The notes beneath the pieces are model-generated. The model saw only the letters and a list, made by a program, of their open reading frames with translations. It ran no database searches and was not told the DNA's origin. The position numbers and the translations under genes were made by a program. Positions 44,148 to 52,500 of a DNA stretch of 64,000 bases are shown here, one piece after another (the stretch's first letter is position 1; each line of letters opens with the position of its first letter). The stretch covers positions 124,001 to 188,000 of the forward strand of contig JBAOHL010000002.1 in NCBI GenBank assembly GCA_037045045.1, in the 5' to 3' direction. The stretch is from Phosphoribacter sp037045045. Its GTDB lineage: Bacteria; Actinomycetota; Actinomycetes; Actinomycetales; Dermatophilaceae.

Positions 44148-44460
44148 AGAAAGGCTGCGGGCCCGTGAGGTCTCGCCGCAAGACCGCGAGCCGCTCGGCA
44201 AGCCCCTCGACCCGCCCCCCGACACAGGCGTCGTAGACCAGCACGGTGAGCTGGTCCAACGCGCACGCCGGGCCGAGGTCGGAAAGCGGAATGGTGGCAC
44301 CTCCGGCATCGCGGACAAGTGAGTCGGCGAGCTCCTGGGCCGCGGCGCGAAGCCGCCCGGCAGACGAAAGCGCCTGGCGCAACGGCAGCTGATGCCACCG
44401 CTGCGCCAGGCGCGCGAGTTCGGTCTGGACCTCGACAGGGACCGGCGAGGCGGGACCCAC
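44146..44460 (-). CDS. small conserved-looking actinobacterial protein of unknown function
   Basis: A 104-residue, mostly helical protein from GTG 44460, one base from the upstream stop. It includes LARLAQRWHQLPLRQAL and LGPACALDQLTVLVYDA. The pattern of hydrophobics and the operon position after the Bax-inhibitor-like gene support a real gene. No family is recognised. The 3' end abuts an 8-bp minisatellite. Confidence 0.65.
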   Translation of the reverse strand: MGPASPVPVEVQTELARLAQRWHQLPLRQALSSAGRLRAAAQELADSLVRDAGGATIPLSDLGPACALDQLTVLVYDACVGGRVEGLAERLAVLRRDLTGPQPF

Positions 44461-44461
44461 G

Positions 44462-45316
44462 TCAGTCGCGCAGGCGGGCGAGCAACCTGAGGATCTCGAC
44501 GTAGAGCCAGACGACGCTGACGATAAGGCCGTGCGCGAGCAGCCACGAATACTTCTCGGGCGCGCCCGCGCGGACCGCGTGGTCGATGGAGTCGAAGTCG
44601 ACGGCGAGCGAGTACGAAGCCAACCCGACCCCGAGCACGGAGATGCCGATGCCGATCAGGCCGCTCCCGCCGAAGCCCCAGCCACTGGTCCAGCCCATGA
44701 GCAGAGCCAAGACATTGACGAGGCCGAAGAGCAGGTAGCCGAACAGCGCGAATCGGAACACTCGCCGGGAGCGCTCGGTGACCCTGACCAGGCCGGTCTT
44801 GTAGCCGATAAACATGCCGCCGAAGGTCGCCAGCGTGGCGATGATCGCCGTCGCGACGATGCCCGGGTAGGCCCGCTGCATGAGCTGGCTCAAGGCACCG
44901 ACGAACAGGCCCTCAAGCAGCGCGTAGCCGACGATGAGCGGGACCGAGACCTTCTTCATGAAGGCGATGACGAACCCGAGGATCAGACCGCCCAACATTC
45001 CGCCGAACAACAGCGAAAGAGTCAGCGTCTGGCTGCCTGCCGTGAGCACCCACGAAGCGCCGGCGGCTACCAGCAACACGGCGAATAGACCGAGGGTCTT
45101 CATGATGACGTCGTCGAAGGTGACTCGGCCCGTCTGGACGGGACCGGCGCTGGGCCGCGAGTACATGTCCTGCAGCACCTGGTCGCTCACCGGCGGGTAG
45201 GCCGTGCCCGGTGGCGGGTAGCCCGGCGGGGCGTCGGTCGGCTGCCCGAAACCGGCATACCGCTCTTGGTCGATCTGCTTGTCGATGCGCTGGAACACCG
45301 GGTTGTTGCCGGCCAT
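44462..45316 (-). CDS. Bax inhibitor-1/YccA family membrane protein
   Basis: A 284-residue protein from ATG 45316 with a GGAGG site. A Pro/Gly/Tyr-rich cytoplasmic N-terminus (about 1-75) precedes seven transmembrane helices. Family marks include LILGFVIAFMKKVSVPLIVGYALLEG split around the third helix and DFDSIDHAVRAGAPEKYSW. Members are pH-gated calcium leak channels or FtsH-associated proteins; the bacterial role here is unknown. Context matches Rv1072. Confidence 0.88.
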   Translation of the reverse strand: MAGNNPVFQRIDKQIDQERYAGFGQPTDAPPGYPPPGTAYPPVSDQVLQDMYSRPSAGPVQTGRVTFDDVIMKTLGLFAVLLVAAGASWVLTAGSQTLTLSLLFGGMLGGLILGFVIAFMKKVSVPLIVGYALLEGLFVGALSQLMQRAYPGIVATAIIATLATFGGMFIGYKTGLVRVTERSRRVFRFALFGYLLFGLVNVLALLMGWTSGWGFGGSGLIGIGISVLGVGLASYSLAVDFDSIDHAVRAGAPEKYSWLLAHGLIVSVVWLYVEILRLLARLRD

Positions 45317-45413
45317 GCGTCCTCCATGGTGTCGGGGCCCGCGATCAGGCCTCGGTGGTTTAGCGTACGGGAGCGGCGGGTTGTTCCCGCCCTCCACGGG
45401 TGGCCGGGCGCGG

Positions 45414-45487
45414 TGCCCCCGACGAGACTCGAACTCGCACTCGGGCGATTTTAAGTCGCCTGCCTCTGCCGATTGGGCTACGGGGGC
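45414..45487 (-). tRNA. tRNA with UAA anticodon (Leu) but a short, class I variable loop
   Basis: A 74-nt cloverleaf: acceptor GCCCCCG/CGGGGGC with discriminator A, D arm with GG, anticodon stem GGCGA/TCGCC around loop CTTAAAA (anticodon UAA), five-base variable region, T arm GCGAG/CTCGT around TTCGAGT. All stems pair with one G-T. CCA is not encoded. UAA reads leucine UUA, but bacterial leucine tRNAs normally have a long variable arm. Here it is missing. Confidence 0.88.
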
Positions 45488-45509
45488 GACCCCAGGGTAT
45501 GCCCGCCCC

Positions 45510-45621
45510 CTGCTCGCCGCCCCCTGCTCGCCGCCCCCTGCTCGCCGCCCCCTGCTCGCGGCCCCCTGCTCGCCGCCCCCTGCTCGCCGCCCCCTGCTCG
45601 CCGCCCCCTGCTCGCCGCCCC
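45510..45621. repeat. 14-bp tandem repeat CTGCTCGCCGCCCC, eight copies
   Basis: Eight exact 14-base periods between the tRNA 5' end and the def stop, with one variant (CGCGG, fourth copy). It occupies the region directly upstream of the tRNA, where its promoter would be, so any promoter must lie within 22 bases of the tRNA or beyond the array. Confidence 0.93.
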
Positions 45622-45662
45622 CTGGTCTGCGCGCTTACGGAAAGCACGCTTCCGTGGGCGAC

Positions 45663-46199
45663 TCACAGATAGGTGCGCCGCGGGTGCACCGCGTGCGGTC
45701 CGGCCACGCGGTCGAGGAACACCAGCCCCTGGGTGTGGTCGATCTCGTGCTGCAGCGCGATCGCCTCGAAGGCGTCGGTGGTGAGGGTTACCCATTCCCC
45801 GGTCACCGGCAGCTGCCCTCGGACGGTGAGCCGCCGGGCCCGGGCGACGTCGCCGGTGAAGTCGGGCACCGACATGCACCCCTCGCGCCCGCGTTCCTTG
45901 CGCGTCGCCGAGAGGATCTCGGGGTTGGCCAGCACGTAGCGCCCGTGGCAAGTGCGGGTCTTCGGGTGGGCGGAGACGTCGAGGCTGAATATCGCCGCGG
46001 CGACCCCGACCTGAGCCGCCGCGAGGCCGACGCAACCCGGTGACACTGCCTGCGTGGCGAGCAGGTCGGCGGCGAGGTGGAGGATGTCCGGGCTCGTCGG
46101 GTCGACGGGCGCTCCAGGGGTGGACAGCACCCGGGCCGGGGCCCGGACGACGTCGAGCACGCGTCCCTCGGGCAGCGAGGGCATGACCAGCGGATTCAC
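45663..46199 (-). CDS. def: peptide deformylase
   Basis: A 178-residue deformylase from GTG 46199 (GTGA overlap); an ATG at 46184 is an alternative. Motif 1 VGLAAAQVG, motif 2 EGCMSVPD (usual Leu replaced by Met) with the metal Cys, and motif 3 QHEIDHTQGLVFLDR are intact. Removes the N-formyl group from nascent proteins. Coupled to an ACT-domain gene. Confidence 0.93.
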   Translation of the reverse strand: MNPLVMPSLPEGRVLDVVRAPARVLSTPGAPVDPTSPDILHLAADLLATQAVSPGCVGLAAAQVGVAAAIFSLDVSAHPKTRTCHGRYVLANPEILSATRKERGREGCMSVPDFTGDVARARRLTVRGQLPVTGEWVTLTTDAFEAIALQHEIDHTQGLVFLDRVAGPHAVHPRRTYL

Positions 46200-46726
46200 A
46201 GCAGATCGTCGTCCACGGGGTCCAGGGAGACGTCGACGCCGAGGTGTCCGGCCACGGTGTCGAGGGCTGCGGCGAGCCGGTCCGGGTCGGCGCTCGCCGG
46301 CAGCTCCACCTCGGCGATGAGGACGTAGAGGTCGGCGCCGAGGCGCGTGCCGAGATCGACGATGTTCCCGCCGTGCTCGGCGACGACCTGGGTGACCCCG
46401 GCGACGATGCCGGAGCGGTCGGCACCGTGTACCCGCAGCGTGTATGCCGCGCCGGGCCGGGTGGGTTCGGCCGATTCGGCGAGCACCCGAGTGTCGATGG
46501 TGAGCGAGCCCGAGGCGGTCAGCGGATCGAGCGCGGCCTGGACCTGCTCGACGGGCACGGTGGTGCGCACGAGCACGACCATGGCGAAGTGGCCGCGCAG
46601 CAGCGTCATTGTCGAGTCTTCGAGGTTGGCCCCGAGCCCGGCCAGGGCGGTCGTGACGTCCGCGACGATCCCGGGCCGGTCGTCGCCGAGGACGGTGACG
46701 GCGAGGACGGGGGGCGAACTGGTCAC
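46196..46726 (-). CDS. double-ACT-domain protein (GcvR-like)
   Basis: A 176-residue protein from GTG 46726. Two ACT domains: VLGDDRPGIVADVTTALAGL (about 12-31) and VHGADRSGIVAGVTQVVAEH (about 98-117). Resembles the glycine-cleavage repressor-like family; it probably binds an amino acid. Upstream of and coupled to def. Confidence 0.82.
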   Translation of the reverse strand: MTSSPPVLAVTVLGDDRPGIVADVTTALAGLGANLEDSTMTLLRGHFAMVVLVRTTVPVEQVQAALDPLTASGSLTIDTRVLAESAEPTRPGAAYTLRVHGADRSGIVAGVTQVVAEHGGNIVDLGTRLGADLYVLIAEVELPASADPDRLAAALDTVAGHLGVDVSLDPVDDDLL

Positions 46727-46756
46727 GGCGCAACGCTACCGCCGTCGGTGGAGCGG

Positions 46757-47581
46757 CTACAGCGCGGCCACTGCCTCATCGAGCATGGCCGCGGTGAGCC
46801 GGCCGGTGAAGGTGTTCTGCTGGCTCGGGTGGTAGCTGCCGACGAGCCGCACCGGGCCCTGCTCGGCACCGAGGCGGCAGAGTGCGCCGTGGCCGAACCT
46901 CGGCTTGGGCCGCGGCACCGTCCAGCCGATTCGGCGGGCGGCGCCGAGCACGGCGTCCCACGCCAGGGCGCCGAGGGCCAGCACCGAGCCGACGGTCGCC
47001 CCCGCGAGCGAGAGGTCGCGGTCCAGCCACGGCGCACAGGCGGCCCGTTCGGCCACGGTCGGGTGGTTGCCCGGGGGCGCACAGCGGACCGCGGCCACCA
47101 CCCGCGCCCCGGTCAGCGCCAGCCCGTCCCCGGCCCACCGACTCTGCGGCTGGTTGGCCAGGCCGGCGCGGTGCAGCGCGGCATAGAGCCAGTCCCCGCT
47201 GCGGTCGCCGGTGAACATCCGGCCGGTCCGGTTGGCGCCGTGGGCGGCCGGGGCGAGCCCGACGACGAGGATCCGCGGGCGGGGGTCGCCAAAGCCGGGC
47301 CCGGGCCGGCCCCAGTACGGCTCCCCCGCGTAGGCGGCGCGCTTGGCGACCGCGACCGACTCGCGCCAGGCGAGCAGCCGAGGGCAGGCGCGGCATACCG
47401 AGATCCGGGAGTCGAGCTCGGCGAACGTCCCGGCCCCCGCCGCCAGCCTCGCGACGTCGGCCGGGTCGCCCGCGCGTGGGGTATGCCGCGTGGCCGGGTC
47501 GCCGGGCCACCCCGTGCCAGGCGGGGCCGGAGACGGGAACGTCACGCCGATGCCCGGGTGCGGCAAGGGCGTGGTGGGCAC
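46757..47581 (-). CDS. udgB: family 5 uracil-DNA glycosylase (UdgB-like)
   Basis: A 274-residue Fe-S uracil-DNA glycosylase from GTG 47581. Cysteines of the cluster include CRACPRLLAW and others. Motif GLAPAAHGANRTGRMFTGDRS corresponds to motif A of family 5 (the M. tuberculosis Rv1259 type), and GSYHPSQQNTFTG to motif C. Removes uracil and other deaminated bases from DNA. A Pro-rich N-terminus carries a GGTATGCC copy. Divergent from an MFS gene. Confidence 0.88.
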   Translation of the reverse strand: MPTTPLPHPGIGVTFPSPAPPGTGWPGDPATRHTPRAGDPADVARLAAGAGTFAELDSRISVCRACPRLLAWRESVAVAKRAAYAGEPYWGRPGPGFGDPRPRILVVGLAPAAHGANRTGRMFTGDRSGDWLYAALHRAGLANQPQSRWAGDGLALTGARVVAAVRCAPPGNHPTVAERAACAPWLDRDLSLAGATVGSVLALGALAWDAVLGAARRIGWTVPRPKPRFGHGALCRLGAEQGPVRLVGSYHPSQQNTFTGRLTAAMLDEAVAAL

Positions 47582-47617
47582 CGGTCCACGATAGGGGCCG
47601 CGCACTACATTGCCGAT

Positions 47618-48850
47618 GTGAGCGGTGGCCCGGGGGCGCTCGGCGTCCGGCGCGGCGTCGGTCCGGCGTGGTTCGTCGTCCTCGGCGGCGTCAGTGCGGC
47701 CCTGCACGTCGCCAAGCTCTCGCCGGCCATCCCGGCGCTGCAGCGCGAACTCGGCGTCACTCTCGTCACCTCGGGCGTGTTGCTCTCGCTCGTCCTGCTC
47801 GCCGGCGCGGTCCTCGGGCTCGTCGTCGGGCTGCTCGCCGATCGGATCGGCTTACGACGCAGTCAGCTCGCCGGGCTGACCATCCTCACGGTCGCCGGGC
47901 TCGCGGGGGGTTGGGCGACCGACGAAAAGACCCTGCTCGTCCTGAGAGCGCTCGAAGGCCCGGGATTCCTCCTCTCGTCGGTGCCCGCCCCCGGGCTCAT
48001 CCGCCGCCTCGTCGAGCCGGCCCGGCTGACCCGGATGCTCGGCATCTGGTCGGCCTTTATCCCGGTGGGTTCGACGATCGCCCTGCTCGTCGGCCCGGCG
48101 GTCATCGCCGCGTTGGGCTGGCCGTCGTGGTGGTGGTCGACCGCGGCCGTCTCGGCGCTCATCGGCGTCCTCGTCTGGCGGGTCGTCCCGCCCGATCCGC
48201 CCCGCAGCGCCGACGCCGGCCCGGACACCGAGCCGTGGACCCGCCGCCTCGCCAGCACGCTGCGCACCCTCGGGCCGTGGCTCGGCGCGGGCGCGTTCGC
48301 CGTGTACGGCGCACAGTGGCTGGCGGTCATCGGGTTCCTCCCCTCGGTGTACGCCGAATCCGGGTGGACCGGCACGACCGGGGCGGTGCTCAGTGCGCTC
48401 GTCGCCGCGGTGAACATCGGCGGGAACGTCTCGGCCGGGGTGCTGGCCCACGTCGGCGTGCGCCCTCGGACCTTGCTCGTCGCCGGGTTCGCGGCGATGG
48501 CGGTGGGCAGCTTCCTCGCGTTCGGCGCGCCCACCGCCGGCTCGCCGGTGGCCCGGTATGTCGGTGCACTCGTCTTCTCCGGCCCGGGCGGGTTGGTCCC
48601 CGCCACCTTGTTCGTCCTGGCCCCGCGTCTGGCCCCCAGCGAGCGGACGATCTCGACGACGGTCGGGTGGATGCAGCAGTGGTCGGGGCTGGGGCAGGTC
48701 ATCGGCCCGCCCGCCGTGGCGTGGTTGGCGACCCGAACTGGCGGGTGGGAGTGGACCTGGCTGCTCACCGGCTCGTGGTGCGTGGTCGGCATCGGGTTCG
48801 CCGCGGCGATCGCCGCCTATCTGCACCGGCGCTACGGGTCGGACCACTGA
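47618..48850 (+). CDS. MFS transporter
   Basis: A 410-residue transporter from GTG 47618 with about 12 predicted transmembrane helices. The motif GLLADRIGLRRSQLAGL between helices 2 and 3 corresponds to MFS motif A (GxxxDRxGRR). Substrate unknown; resembles the CynX/NimT and drug-efflux groups. Transcribed alone, convergent with ppx. Confidence 0.85.
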   Translation: MSGGPGALGVRRGVGPAWFVVLGGVSAALHVAKLSPAIPALQRELGVTLVTSGVLLSLVLLAGAVLGLVVGLLADRIGLRRSQLAGLTILTVAGLAGGWATDEKTLLVLRALEGPGFLLSSVPAPGLIRRLVEPARLTRMLGIWSAFIPVGSTIALLVGPAVIAALGWPSWWWSTAAVSALIGVLVWRVVPPDPPRSADAGPDTEPWTRRLASTLRTLGPWLGAGAFAVYGAQWLAVIGFLPSVYAESGWTGTTGAVLSALVAAVNIGGNVSAGVLAHVGVRPRTLLVAGFAAMAVGSFLAFGAPTAGSPVARYVGALVFSGPGGLVPATLFVLAPRLAPSERTISTTVGWMQQWSGLGQVIGPPAVAWLATRTGGWEWTWLLTGSWCVVGIGFAAAIAAYLHRRYGSDH

Positions 48851-48883
48851 CCAACCGGTGTCCTCCGGGCGCCTCGGGCCACC

Positions 48884-49852
48884 TCAGTCCGACAGCAACG
48901 ACAACGCGATCCCGTCGAGGATGTCGTGCTCGGAGGTGAGCACCGGCAACGCCTCGCCGAGCCCGCTGTCGCGGCATACCCGGTCGACGACCCGAGACCA
49001 GACCAGTCCCCCGGCGCCGATGACGTCGACGCGACCGGGGTGCATGAACCCCAACTCGGCCCGTTCGGCGCGGCTCATCGCGAGCAGGTCCGCACCGGCC
49101 CGATGGACCTGGGCGGGAGTGGCCCGACTGAGGTGGATGCGTTCCGGGTCGTATGCCGCGAGCCCGAGCACGTGCGCGGCGACTGTCGTCACGCTGCCGG
49201 CGACCCCGACGAGGGTGCGCACCCCGGTGAAGTCGACGGCTTCGGCGGCCCGGGCGATCGCCGCGTCGATGTCGGCCGTGGCGGCCGCGACCTGCGCGGC
49301 CGTCGGCGGGTCGGCGCGCAGGTGCCGCTCGGTCATCCGGACGCACCCGACGTCGACGGACAGGACGGCCTCGACGTCGTCGCTGCCGCGGACGAACTCC
49401 GTCGATCCCCCGCCGATGTCGACGACGAGGTAGGGCGTCGGGGCGTGCACCGCCGGGAGGTCGCCGGTCGCGCCGCCGAAGGACAATCGGGCCTCGGTGG
49501 CCCCGGTGACCACCTCGGGGGTCACCGCGAAATCGGCGAACGCCTCGTGCACCCCGGCGACGAACTCCGCGGCGTTGCGCGCGTCCCGAGAAGCCGAGGT
49601 GGCGACGAAGCGCACCCGTGCCACCCCGAGATCGCGGCACTGGGCGGCATACTCCACGCATCGCGCCAGGGTGCGGGCCATGGCGTCCGGCGCGATGACC
49701 CCGGTGCGGTCGACGCCGTGCCCGAGTCGGACGATCTCCATCCGCCGGGCCACGTCGACCAGGCGCCCGCCCGGCCGGACCTCGGCGACGAGCAGGCGGA
49801 TCGAGTTGGTCCCGCAGTCGACGGCGCCGACCCGCAGCGGCTGAGCGCTCAT
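48884..49852 (-). CDS. ppx: Ppx/GppA exopolyphosphatase
   Basis: A 322-residue ASKHA phosphatase. P1 loop VDCGTNSIRLLV and the second loop VVDIGGGSTEF bind nucleotide or polyphosphate; EARLSF holds the catalytic Glu. Hydrolyses polyphosphate or pppGpp. Short two-domain form as in Rv1026. ATGA overlap with the DUF501 gene. Confidence 0.92.
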   Translation of the reverse strand: MSAQPLRVGAVDCGTNSIRLLVAEVRPGGRLVDVARRMEIVRLGHGVDRTGVIAPDAMARTLARCVEYAAQCRDLGVARVRFVATSASRDARNAAEFVAGVHEAFADFAVTPEVVTGATEARLSFGGATGDLPAVHAPTPYLVVDIGGGSTEFVRGSDDVEAVLSVDVGCVRMTERHLRADPPTAAQVAAATADIDAAIARAAEAVDFTGVRTLVGVAGSVTTVAAHVLGLAAYDPERIHLSRATPAQVHRAGADLLAMSRAERAELGFMHPGRVDVIGAGGLVWSRVVDRVCRDSGLGEALPVLTSEHDILDGIALSLLSD

Positions 49853-50508
49853 GTCGTCTCCTTCGCGTCCGCGCAGCCGCTCCCAGCCGGCGGCCACCAC
49901 GGCGTCAACCGGTCGAGCACCTCGTCGCCCAGCGGGTTGACGCCGGGGCCCTCGGCGAGCGCGTGCGCGACGAGCACGTGCAGGCACTTGACCCGCTCGG
50001 GCATGCCCCCGGCCGAAGTCCCGGCGATCTCGGCCACCGACCCGAGCTCGTCCCGCCGAGCCAGGTAGGCCTCGTGCGCCCGCCGGTATGCCGCCGCCAG
50101 CGCTCCGTCGGAGCGCAGCCTCTGCTCCATGTCCCGCATGAGGCCCTCGTTCTCCAGCGTGCTCACCGCGGCCGTGAGCCTCGGGCACGTCGCGTAGTAC
50201 AGCGTCGGGAAGGGCGTGCCGTCGGGCAGCCGCGGCTCGGTGCGCACGACGTCGGGCCACCCGCACGGGCATCGGTGCGCGATCGCGGAAACGCCGCGCG
50301 GGGTCCGGCCCAGCTGCCCGGCAACGGCGGTCAGGTCGGCCGCGCGGACGTCGAGCGGGGAACCGCCGAACGGGAAGCCGTCGCCCGCGGAGTTGTCGAC
50401 CGGGGAACCGCCGAACGGGAAGCCGTCGCCCGCGGAGTTGTCGACCGCGGAGTGACCAACGCCGGCGAGGTCGAGCACGGCCGGATCGCTGGCGGCGGGA
50501 TCAGTCAC
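49849..50508 (-). CDS. DUF501 protein with an internal duplicated segment
   Basis: A 219-residue protein from GTG 50508. The C-terminal 160 residues match DUF501 (Rv1025): AIAHRCPCGWPDVVRTEPRL, PTLYYATCPRLTAAVS and ERVKCLHVLVAHALAEGPGVNPLGDEV. The CxC, Cys and Cys-His pattern suggests metal binding. Residues about 20-50 repeat DNSAGDGFPFGGSP twice, encoded by a roughly 45-bp duplication. Function unknown; always beside ftsB/eno/ppx. Confidence 0.85.
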   Translation of the reverse strand: MTDPAASDPAVLDLAGVGHSAVDNSAGDGFPFGGSPVDNSAGDGFPFGGSPLDVRAADLTAVAGQLGRTPRGVSAIAHRCPCGWPDVVRTEPRLPDGTPFPTLYYATCPRLTAAVSTLENEGLMRDMEQRLRSDGALAAAYRRAHEAYLARRDELGSVAEIAGTSAGGMPERVKCLHVLVAHALAEGPGVNPLGDEVLDRLTPWWPPAGSGCADAKETT

Positions 50509-51122
50509 CGGGTGTCGGGCACGGGCACGAGGCCGGCGGTGGGCTGGTCGGCCAGCCGGGCCGACTGCCACAGTTGGCCGTACCACGGGACGTCGGCACC
50601 GACCTTGGGGGCCGCGACGGTGGCTCCGCTCGGGGTCTTGCGCTGGGTCTCGGCGGGGTCCAGCACGGTGTAGGAACGATCCCCGGGCTTGACGAACTTC
50701 AGCCGCTCGCGGGCCTGCTGTTCGACGTATGCCGGGTCCTGCCACCGGGTGTTCTCGAGGCGCAGGGCCTCGACGTCGACCTGCTGGGCCGCCACCTTCT
50801 CGCGTAAGGCGGCGATCTCGGCCCGCTGGCGGGCCAGGGACCGAGCAGTCGGCACCAGGGTTACCGCGAGGATGACGAGGATGAGCCCGAGGATGGCCCA
50901 GCGCCGCCGGGAGACACCGACGGACGGCGGCGGCGGCGCCTGCACCTCCCGGGGCCGGGCCGACGGGGCCGGGCGGGCAGCCGGGCGTGGGGTCGGGCGG
51001 GCCGAGCCAGGGGCGGTGCGAGCGCCCGGGCGCGAGGTGCGCCCCGGCGTACGGGAAACGCCCGCCGGACGGCGGGCCGGACCCACCGTCCGAGACGGGC
51101 GCTTGCCGCTGGAAGTCGTCAT
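50505..51122 (-). CDS. ftsB: FtsB/DivIC septum formation initiator
   Basis: A 205-residue bitopic membrane protein. A basic Pro/Arg-rich cytoplasmic region (1-72), one transmembrane helix (WAILGLILVILAVTLV, about 75-90) and a coiled coil (ARQRAEIAALREKVAAQQVDVEAL split near 95-120) with WQDPAYVEQQARERL, typical of FtsB/DivIC. Part of the divisome. Between eno and DUF501, GTGA overlap. Confidence 0.88.
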   Translation of the reverse strand: MTTSSGKRPSRTVGPARRPAGVSRTPGRTSRPGARTAPGSARPTPRPAARPAPSARPREVQAPPPPSVGVSRRRWAILGLILVILAVTLVPTARSLARQRAEIAALREKVAAQQVDVEALRLENTRWQDPAYVEQQARERLKFVKPGDRSYTVLDPAETQRKTPSGATVAAPKVGADVPWYGQLWQSARLADQPTAGLVPVPDTR

Positions 51123-51141
51123 CGACCGCCAGGCTAGCCGC

Positions 51142-52434
51142 TTAGCCCTTCGCGGCCGCGGAGAACCGCGGGAAGGCGCCGGCCCCGGCGTACACCGCGG
51201 CGTCGTCGAGCTCCTCTTCGATGCGCAGCAGCTGGTTGTACTTGGCGACCCGGTCCGAGCGAGCCGGAGCACCGGTCTTGATCTGGCCACAGTTCGTCGC
51301 GACGGCGAGGTCAGCGATCGTCGTGTCCTCGGTCTCGCCGGACCGGTGGCTCATCATGCAGCGGTAGCCGTTGTTCTGCGCGAGGGTCACCGCGTCGAGG
51401 GTCTCGCTGAGCGAGCCGATCTGGTTGACCTTGACGAGCAGCGCGTTGGCGGTCTTGGTGTCGATGCCGCGCTGCAGCCGCTCCGGGTTGGTGACGAACA
51501 GGTCGTCGCCGACGATCTGCACCTTGTCGCCGATCTGGTCGGTGATGGCCTTCCAGCCGTCCCAGTCCTCTTCGCTCATCGGGTCCTCGATGGACACCAG
51601 CGGGTATGCCGCGACGAGTTCGGCGTAGTAGTCGGCCATCTGGGCCGCGGTCTTCTTCGCGCCCTCGAACTCGTAGGCGCCGTCCTTGTAGAACTCGGTC
51701 GCCGCGACGTCCAGGGCCAGGGCCACGTCGGTGCCCGGCTTGAGACCGGCCTTCTCGATGGCCTCGACGATGAGGTCCAGGGCCGCGCGGTTGCTCTCCA
51801 GGCTCGGGGCGAAACCGCCCTCGTCGCCGAGCCCGGTGGCCAGGCCGCGGTCGTGGAGGACCTTCTTGAGCGAGTGGTAGACCTCGGCGCCCCAGCGCAA
51901 CGCCTCTTTGAACGACGGTGCGCCGATCGGGGCGACCATGAACTCCTGGATGTCGACGTTGCTGTCGGCGTGGGCGCCGCCGTTGAGGATGTTCATCATC
52001 GGCACGGGCAGGACATGGGCGTTCGGTCCGCCGACGTAGCGGAACAGGGGCAGCCCCGCCGAGTCGGCGGCGGCCTTGGCGACCGCAAGGGAGACGCCGA
52101 GGATGGCGTTGGCGCCGAGGCGCTCCTTGTTCTTCGTCCCGTCCAGGGCGATCATCTCGGCGTCGATGAGGCGCTGTTCGCTGGCCTCGAAGCCCAGCAG
52201 TCGCGGGTTGATCTCGTCGAGCACGGCATCGACGGCGTTCTGGACACCCTTGCCGAGGTAGCGGGCCTTGTCGCCGTCGCGGCGCTCGGATGCCTCGAAC
52301 GCCCCGGTCGACGCGCCCGAGGGCACGGCCGCGCGGGCGATGGTGCCGTCGTCGAGGGCGACCTCGACTTCGACGGTCGGGTTGCCCCGGGAGTCAAGGA
52401 TCTCGCGGGCGCCGACTGCCTCGATGCTGGCCAC
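51142..52434 (-). CDS. eno: enolase
   Basis: A complete 430-residue enolase. N-terminal GAREILDSRGNPTVEVEV, catalytic Glu in GDEGGFAP, Mg ligands including SIEDPMSEEDWDGW, catalytic Lys in LLVKVNQIGSL, and SHRSGETEDTTIADL. Converts 2-phosphoglycerate to phosphoenolpyruvate. Nineteen bases upstream of ftsB. Confidence 0.97.
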   Translation of the reverse strand: MASIEAVGAREILDSRGNPTVEVEVALDDGTIARAAVPSGASTGAFEASERRDGDKARYLGKGVQNAVDAVLDEINPRLLGFEASEQRLIDAEMIALDGTKNKERLGANAILGVSLAVAKAAADSAGLPLFRYVGGPNAHVLPVPMMNILNGGAHADSNVDIQEFMVAPIGAPSFKEALRWGAEVYHSLKKVLHDRGLATGLGDEGGFAPSLESNRAALDLIVEAIEKAGLKPGTDVALALDVAATEFYKDGAYEFEGAKKTAAQMADYYAELVAAYPLVSIEDPMSEEDWDGWKAITDQIGDKVQIVGDDLFVTNPERLQRGIDTKTANALLVKVNQIGSLSETLDAVTLAQNNGYRCMMSHRSGETEDTTIADLAVATNCGQIKTGAPARSDRVAKYNQLLRIEEELDDAAVYAGAGAFPRFSAAAKG

Positions 52435-52500
52435 AACTGTCTCCTGCCATGACTGGGAACGGACTCGGGGTGCGGCCCCAACCGGCCGCCTGCAGTCAGC

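Noticed and set aside
43188..44546. Long open frames on both strands through the repeat array
   Set aside because: They are translations of the tandem repeats, open in several frames at once, with no ribosome site or protein family signal.
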